Under the pieces are notes generated by a model. It saw only the letters and a list, made by a program, of their open reading frames with translations. It was not told where the DNA came from and searched no databases. Below, one piece after another: positions 5,617-8,452 of a DNA stretch of 8,452 nt; positions within the stretch are counted from its first letter, which is position 1, and each line of letters begins with the position of its first letter. The DNA lies in contig CANQOJ010000097.1 in assembly GCA_947625455.1 (NCBI GenBank), positions 1-8,452 on the forward strand, read 5' to 3'. Source of the stretch: an uncultured Clostridia bacterium (GTDB lineage: Bacteria; Bacillota; Clostridia; Oscillospirales; Ruminococcaceae). Both the position numbers and the translations under genes were made by a program.

Positions 5617-6663
5617 TTAATACTCTCTCAATGCCTTTAAAAGCATATCGGTTTCATTGTCCGTACCTATTGTGATACGCAGGCGGTTGTCTATCCGCGG
5701 TTTGTTAAAATAGCGGACGTAGATGTCCTTTGACTTAAGGTATTCAAAAATATCCCTGGCAGATTTGGTTTTGTGCTGTGCGAAAATGAAGTTTGTTGAA
5801 CTGTCGGGAATGTCAAACTCCATTTTCCGCATTTCCTGCGTTAATCTCTCGCGCGTTGCCATAACCTTTTTCAGCGTTTGTCTGAAATACTCCTCGTCGC
5901 CTATTGAAGCAATTCCCGCAGCCTGCGCCACGCTGTCTACGGGATAACTGTTCATGCTGTCCTTTGCGGCATACAGCGCGCAAATCGCGTCAGTACTGCC
6001 CATGGCGTAACCCAAGCGCATTCCCGCCATTGAACGGCTTTTAGAGAACGTTCTTGTTATGACCAGGTTGTCATATTCCTTAAGCAGAGGTATGGCTGTT
6101 ATCCCGCCGAAATCAACATAAGCCTCGTCTATTATAACCACAACATCTCTGTTGTCGTCAAGAATTTCACGGATAAAATCCAAATCCCTGCCTATTGAAG
6201 TCGGCGCGTTTGGGTTTGCAATAACAACGCCGCCGTTTTCGCGCCTGTAATCCTTGGCGTTAATATTAAAGTTTTCGTCAACTTTTATCTGTTCATACGG
6301 TATCCTTAAAATCTCGCACCAGACTGTGTTGAACGAATAGGTTATATCGGGGAAAAGTATAGGCTTTCCCGAATTAAAAAACGCCCGAAAGCAAAGCGAC
6401 AGCACGTCATCTGTGCCGTTTCCCGCAAAGACGTTTTCGGGTTTTAAGCCGTGATATTCAGCCAAAGCATTAACAAGCCCTACGGCGTTGGCGGAGGGGT
6501 ATTTGCGAAGCGCACCGCAGTTAAAGCTGTGTATTGCCTCCATAACTTTGGGTGACGGCGGGTATGGGTTTTCGTTGGCGTTCAGCTTTATAAAGTCGGT
6601 TTTATTCGGCTGTTCTCCCGCAACATAAGCGTCAATTTTTATCAGATTGTCTTTATAACTCAT
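5617..6663 (-). CDS. hisC: Histidinol-phosphate aminotransferase-type PLP enzyme
   Basis: This is a class I/II aminotransferase of the HisC branch. HisC interconverts histidinol phosphate and imidazole acetol phosphate with glutamate as partner, and many members also transaminate aromatic amino acids. The 348-residue length is normal. Visible motifs are KLNANENPYPPSP (26-38), the LRKYP segment (52-56), AGNGTDDVL (80-88), IANPNAPT (148-155), the IIDEAYVDF loop (177-185), PLP lysine K208 in RTFSKSRSMAGMRLGYA, and R329 in LRITIGT. ATG at 6663 is preceded by AAGGA 12 bases away. No other his gene is present; the next gene is metY, 18 nt downstream. Its true substrate may therefore be histidinol phosphate, an aromatic amino acid or another keto acid, and the symbol is by family. 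Confidence 0.85.
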   Translation of the reverse strand: MSYKDNLIKIDAYVAGEQPNKTDFIKLNANENPYPPSPKVMEAIHSFNCGALRKYPSANAVGLVNALAEYHGLKPENVFAGNGTDDVLSLCFRAFFNSGKPILFPDITYSFNTVWCEILRIPYEQIKVDENFNINAKDYRRENGGVVIANPNAPTSIGRDLDFIREILDDNRDVVVIIDEAYVDFGGITAIPLLKEYDNLVITRTFSKSRSMAGMRLGYAMGSTDAICALYAAKDSMNSYPVDSVAQAAGIASIGDEEYFRQTLKKVMATRERLTQEMRKMEFDIPDSSTNFIFAQHKTKSARDIFEYLKSKDIYVRYFNKPRIDNRLRITIGTDNETDMLLKALREY

Positions 6664-6691
6664 TTTGTCTGACTGTCCTTTTTAAATCCTG

Positions 6692-6719
6692 TTTATAAAC
6701 AAAGAAAATGTTCCCGCAA
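6692..6719 (-). promoter_or_regulatory. Candidate promoter of the hisC-metY gene string
   Basis: On the minus strand, TTGCGG (6714-6719) and TATAAA (6692-6697) are 16 bp apart. This would start transcription near 6685 and leave about 22 nt before the hisC ATG with its AAGGA in place. The -35 overlaps the 3' arm of the efp-operon terminator. It is the only plausible start in the gap, but the match is moderate. Confidence 0.35.
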
Positions 6720-6748
6720 CAGCGTTAAAGTCCGCTTTTACGGGAACA
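6705..6748 (-). terminator. Rho-independent terminator of the efp operon
   Basis: Perfect 8-bp arms TGTTCCCG and CGGGAACA (6741-6748 with 6709-6716) enclose a second 4-bp stem AGCG/CGCT (6733-6736 with 6721-6724). On the minus strand the structure is followed by TTTTCTTTG. It lies about 60 nt after the stop of the CD1247-like gene and just before hisC, so it separates the efp unit from the hisC unit. Confidence 0.8.
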
Positions 6749-6755
6749 ACAAGGC

Positions 6756-6779
6756 TTTAGGCTGTCGATAAAGCCTAAA
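6756..6779 (+). repeat. 24-bp hairpin repeat, copy B
   Basis: TTTAGGCT (6756-6763) and AGCCTAAA (6772-6779) are perfect 8-bp arms with loop GTCGATAA. Positions 6757-6780 match copy A (1852-1875, minus strand) at 22 of 24 bases, including the loop. It sits between the CD1247-like gene and the efp terminator. Being palindromic it folds in either orientation. Confidence 0.65.
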
Positions 6780-6805
6780 TATGGCTTTCTGTACAAGCTT
6801 AAGGC

Positions 6806-7210
6806 TTAAACCTCTTCGCTCTCGTCGTTGATGTCGAAAACAAGCTTTCTTCCGCAGTTAGGACATTCTATCTCGCCCGTTACTGCCTGTTCATAATCGA
6901 AGTTTATAACGTTGTGGCAGGTCGGACACTCGGTTTCGTACATCTCGCCGACGTCCTCCTCTATTTCATCCTCATCGTAATAATCCTCGTCATCTTCGCT
7001 TGTTTCTCCGTAAACCTCGTCCTCAAGGTCGCAGACGCTTTCTTCAAGGTCGGTCATTACCGACGCAACATCATCAAGTTCTTCATCAACCTCTTCAAGA
7101 TTTTCGGCAATATCCGAAAGCACGTCAAGTATTGCGGAAATTATCTTGTCGTCCTTATCAAGCCCCTCGCAGAGCCCTTTGATATAAGAAACCTTTTCAC
7201 CTATTGTCAT
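6806..7210 (-). CDS. CD1247 N-terminal domain-type acidic zinc-ribbon protein
   Basis: This 134-residue protein has three parts. The N-terminal segment (1-35) MTIGEKVSYIKGLCEGL... matches the family named after C. difficile CD1247, found in Clostridia. A very acidic helical or coiled-coil stretch follows (36-90, mostly D and E, with YYDEDEIEED). A C-terminal zinc ribbon has CPTC (95-98) and CPNCGRKL (116-123), and the tail is acidic again. Function is unknown; the acidic belt plus ribbon suggests an interaction partner for a protein or RNA machine, which is inference only. ATG at 7210 has a strong GGGAGGTG (7217-7224) six bases upstream. It begins 26 nt after the efp stop and is followed by the terminator at 6748, so efp and this gene form a two-gene operon. 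Confidence 0.8.
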   Translation of the reverse strand: MTIGEKVSYIKGLCEGLDKDDKIISAILDVLSDIAENLEEVDEELDDVASVMTDLEESVCDLEDEVYGETSEDDEDYYDEDEIEEDVGEMYETECPTCHNVINFDYEQAVTGEIECPNCGRKLVFDINDESEEV

Positions 7211-7236
7211 AAAAGCACCTCCCGCAGAGTTTTAAA

Positions 7237-7797
7237 TTACTTTACACGCTCCATATACTCGCCTGTTCTTGTATCAATGCGGATTTTCTCGCCCTCGTTT
7301 ATGAACAGCGGAACGCGTATTTCTGCTCCCGTTTCAAGAGTAGCGGGTTTTGTAGCGTTTGTTGCGGTATTTCCCGCAAATCCCGGTTCTGTTTTCGTAA
7401 CTTCAAGTTCAACAAAGTTCGGAGGTTCAACTCCAAAAACCTTGCCCTTATATGACAGAACCTTGCAGACCATGTTTTCCTTTACGAACTTAAAGTTGTC
7501 GCCGACATCAGAAGAGTTTACGGGAACGTCCTCGTAGGTTTCCTGGTCCATAAAGTGATACAGCTCGCCGTCAGAATAGGTGTACTCCATATCCTTTCTC
7601 TCAACAAAAGCCGTAGGGAATTTAGCCGACGGGTTGTAAGTCTTTTCAACTACCGAGCCTGTAATGACGTTCTTAACCTTTGTGCGGACAAATGCCGCGC
7701 CTTTTCCCGGCTTAACGTGCTGAAACTCGATAATCTGCATTACGTTGCCGTCTTCCTCAAATGTCATGCCGTTTCTGAAATCTCCAGCTGTAATCAT
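7237..7797 (-). CDS. efp: Translation elongation factor P
   Basis: EF-P binds ribosomes stalled on polyproline and stimulates peptide-bond formation. The 186-residue length is typical. The three beta-barrel domains are evident: the N-terminal KOW-like domain with the conserved loop KPGKGAAFVRTK (29-40), a middle OB domain starting near ELYHFMDQETYE (78-89), and the C-terminal OB domain with FVELEV (127-132) and the closing signature IRVPLFINEGEKIRIDTRTGEYMERV. The residue at the loop tip is K32, the lysine that is modified in several bacteria; no modifying enzyme gene is in this window. ATG at 7797 follows GGAGGT by five bases. Transcription comes from the consensus promoter at 7883-7911 through a leader of about 80 nt, and continues into the CD1247-like gene. 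Confidence 0.97.
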   Translation of the reverse strand: MITAGDFRNGMTFEEDGNVMQIIEFQHVKPGKGAAFVRTKVKNVITGSVVEKTYNPSAKFPTAFVERKDMEYTYSDGELYHFMDQETYEDVPVNSSDVGDNFKFVKENMVCKVLSYKGKVFGVEPPNFVELEVTKTEPGFAGNTATNATKPATLETGAEIRVPLFINEGEKIRIDTRTGEYMERVK

Positions 7798-7831
7798 AGC
7801 TAACCTCCAAATTTTTTCAATCGAACTTAAC

Positions 7832-7862
7832 TGCGGTCAATGTCAAATGCACCGAAACCGCA
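7832..7862 (-). promoter_or_regulatory. Small hairpin in the efp leader
   Basis: TGCGGT (7857-7862 on the minus strand) can pair with ACCGCA (7832-7837), a 6-bp stem around a 19-nt loop, about 35 nt before the efp start and outside its ribosome binding site. It may stabilise the leader; a regulatory role is not shown. Confidence 0.3.
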
Positions 7863-7882
7863 AATAAAACACTTATAAATTG

Positions 7883-7911
7883 ATTATACCACAAATGCGA
7901 CATTTTGTCAA
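7883..7911 (-). promoter_or_regulatory. Consensus SigA promoter of efp with extended -10
   Basis: On the minus strand a perfect TTGACA (7906-7911) and a perfect TATAAT (7883-7888) are 17 bp apart, with TGG directly before the -10. The predicted start is near 7876. It sits 31 nt beyond the stop of the SUKH gene. No terminator is visible between that gene and this promoter. Confidence 0.93.
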
Positions 7912-7942
7912 TAAGTTTTTCACACTCTATTTACCATATAAA

Positions 7943-8320
7943 TCATATATCTTCCCAGAATTTGTCAATTGCTTCGGGAAGTATGTTAATATCTTTGCAA
8001 AGTACCGAAAGATTTTCTTTATCAATAATTTCGGGAACGATAAAATACTCGCCTTTTTTATTTATCCCGAAAAATTCACCGCCGCCGTTGTCGCCGATAA
8101 TTATATGGTCGGGAAGAAATTCGGGTATCTCGTAATCGTCATTTTCTCCCTGCAATTCTTCGAGCGAATACAGCACGAGCCATGTTCCTCCCGCAGTTTC
8201 TCCCTCTCCTCTGTTATGCTGTTTCATAAACGCAAGATAATTTTTCGGCAGTTTAACGCCGTTTATTTTTGTGATTTTTTCGCCTTCATACGGCGGATTA
8301 AAACTGAAATCGTCCCACAT
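7943..8320 (-). CDS. SMI1/KNR4 (SUKH) family protein
   Basis: From ATG at 8320 the product is 125 residues, a normal SUKH size. It opens MWDDFSF and then shows VKLPKNYLAFMKQHNRGEG (22-40), GTWLVLYSLEEL (45-56), IIIGDNGGGEFFGIN (73-87) and a C-terminal ILPEAIDKFWEDI. These are the hallmarks of SMI1/KNR4 proteins, many of which are immunity proteins for polymorphic or contact-dependent toxins; others have unknown roles. The frame is open upstream to a GTG at 8419, but those 33 residues are encoded by the palindromic repeat and do not look like SUKH, so the inner ATG is preferred. That ATG lacks a good ribosome binding site: the only G-run (8335-8340) is 15 bases away. No toxin gene is in the window. 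Expression may have been altered by the repeat upstream. Confidence 0.75.
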   Translation of the reverse strand: MWDDFSFNPPYEGEKITKINGVKLPKNYLAFMKQHNRGEGETAGGTWLVLYSLEELQGENDDYEIPEFLPDHIIIGDNGGGEFFGINKKGEYFIVPEIIDKENLSVLCKDINILPEAIDKFWEDI

Positions 8321-8353
8321 CAGACTGTATATAAACCCCCCATCTGCGTCATC

Positions 8354-8441
8354 AGCACCACAGCGTTTTGCGAGCGTTATGCGCGTAGCGCATAACGCGT
8401 GCATAATGCGTACAGCCACAAAGGCTAGTTGCAGTGGTGCT
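8354..8441. repeat. GC-rich nested palindromic element at the right edge
   Basis: Outer arms AGCACCAC (8354-8361) and GTGGTGCT (8434-8441) are perfect inverted copies 72 bp apart. Inside are an 11-bp perfect stem with a 3-nt loop (8374-8384 with 8388-8398, GCGTTATGCGC/GCGCATAACGC) and a 4-bp stem (8414-8417 with 8423-8426). CAGCGTT recurs at 8361-8367 and 8444-8450. Base composition is far richer in GCGC/CGCG steps than the SUKH gene beside it. It resembles REP- or MITE-type intergenic repeats, and repeats like this often end assembled contigs. The 132 nt from 8321 to 8452 hold nothing else I can support. Confidence 0.6.
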
Positions 8442-8452
8442 TCAGCGTTGAG

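Noticed and set aside
6664..6805. Methionine riboswitch or T-box in front of hisC-metY
   Set aside because: The gap is filled by the efp-operon terminator and a small repeated hairpin. No T-box motif or S-box core could be recognised, and too little leader remains.
6914..7537. Long plus-strand open frame (207 codons) opposite efp and the CD1247-like gene
   Set aside because: It is antisense to two well-supported genes, crosses their intergenic gap, has no recognisable domain and no ribosome binding site.
7880..8395. Plus-strand open frame of 171 codons opposite the SUKH gene
   Set aside because: It starts within the efp promoter and is antisense to a clear SMI1/KNR4 domain; its composition is what an opposite-strand shadow of that gene would give.

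Overview
All supported genes lie on the minus strand, so transcription runs from high to low coordinates. The window looks like a chromosomal segment of a Gram-positive anaerobe of class Clostridia, probably close to Oscillospiraceae/Ruminococcaceae. The evidence is a YlmC/YmxH-type sporulation PRC-barrel protein, a 'CD1247 N-terminal domain' zinc-ribbon protein next to efp, a YkpA-like ABC-F protein, an S2 N-terminus of Firmicutes type, strong AGGAGG-like ribosome binding sites and SigA promoters. Species cannot be named from sequence alone.

Layout in transcription order. (1) 8452-8321 is a GC-rich palindromic repeat running off the window edge. It abuts a SMI1/KNR4 (SUKH) protein (8320-7943). 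(2) A near-perfect extended -10 promoter (7911-7883) drives efp (7797-7237) and a co-transcribed acidic zinc-ribbon protein (7210-6806). A 24-bp repeated hairpin (6756-6779) and a Rho-independent terminator (6748-6705) follow. (3) A tightly packed gene string comes next: histidinol-phosphate-type aminotransferase (6663-5617), O-acetylhomoserine sulfhydrylase (5598-4333), YdcF/DUF218 membrane protein (4305-3535), ABC-F ATPase (3503-1890) and a DEDDh exonuclease with a C-terminal zinc ribbon (1829-936). Gaps are 18 to 60 nt. (4) 935-694 is a non-coding gap with a MITE-like inverted-repeat element (778-929) containing two internal hairpins. (5) A YmxH-like gene (693-403) follows. (6) A second strong promoter (387-359) and a structured leader precede rpsB, which runs off the left edge.

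The genes are mostly housekeeping: translation (S2, EF-P, ABC-F), sulfur amino-acid and aromatic/histidine amino-acid synthesis, envelope, and nucleic-acid processing. No complete new defence, mobile or biosynthetic system is visible. The most notable points are: the rpsB reading frame turns after about residue 64 into a peptide resembling the end of a surface fibronectin-III-like domain, which suggests a chimeric junction; the second ATPase site of the ABC-F protein has lost both the Walker A lysine and the catalytic glutamate; there are two unrelated palindromic repeat families plus a dispersed 24-bp hairpin; and the SUKH gene has its 5' flank overwritten by a palindrome. The non-coding stretches over about 100 nt (238-402, 694-935, 6664-6805, 7798-7942, 8321-8452) are all described below.
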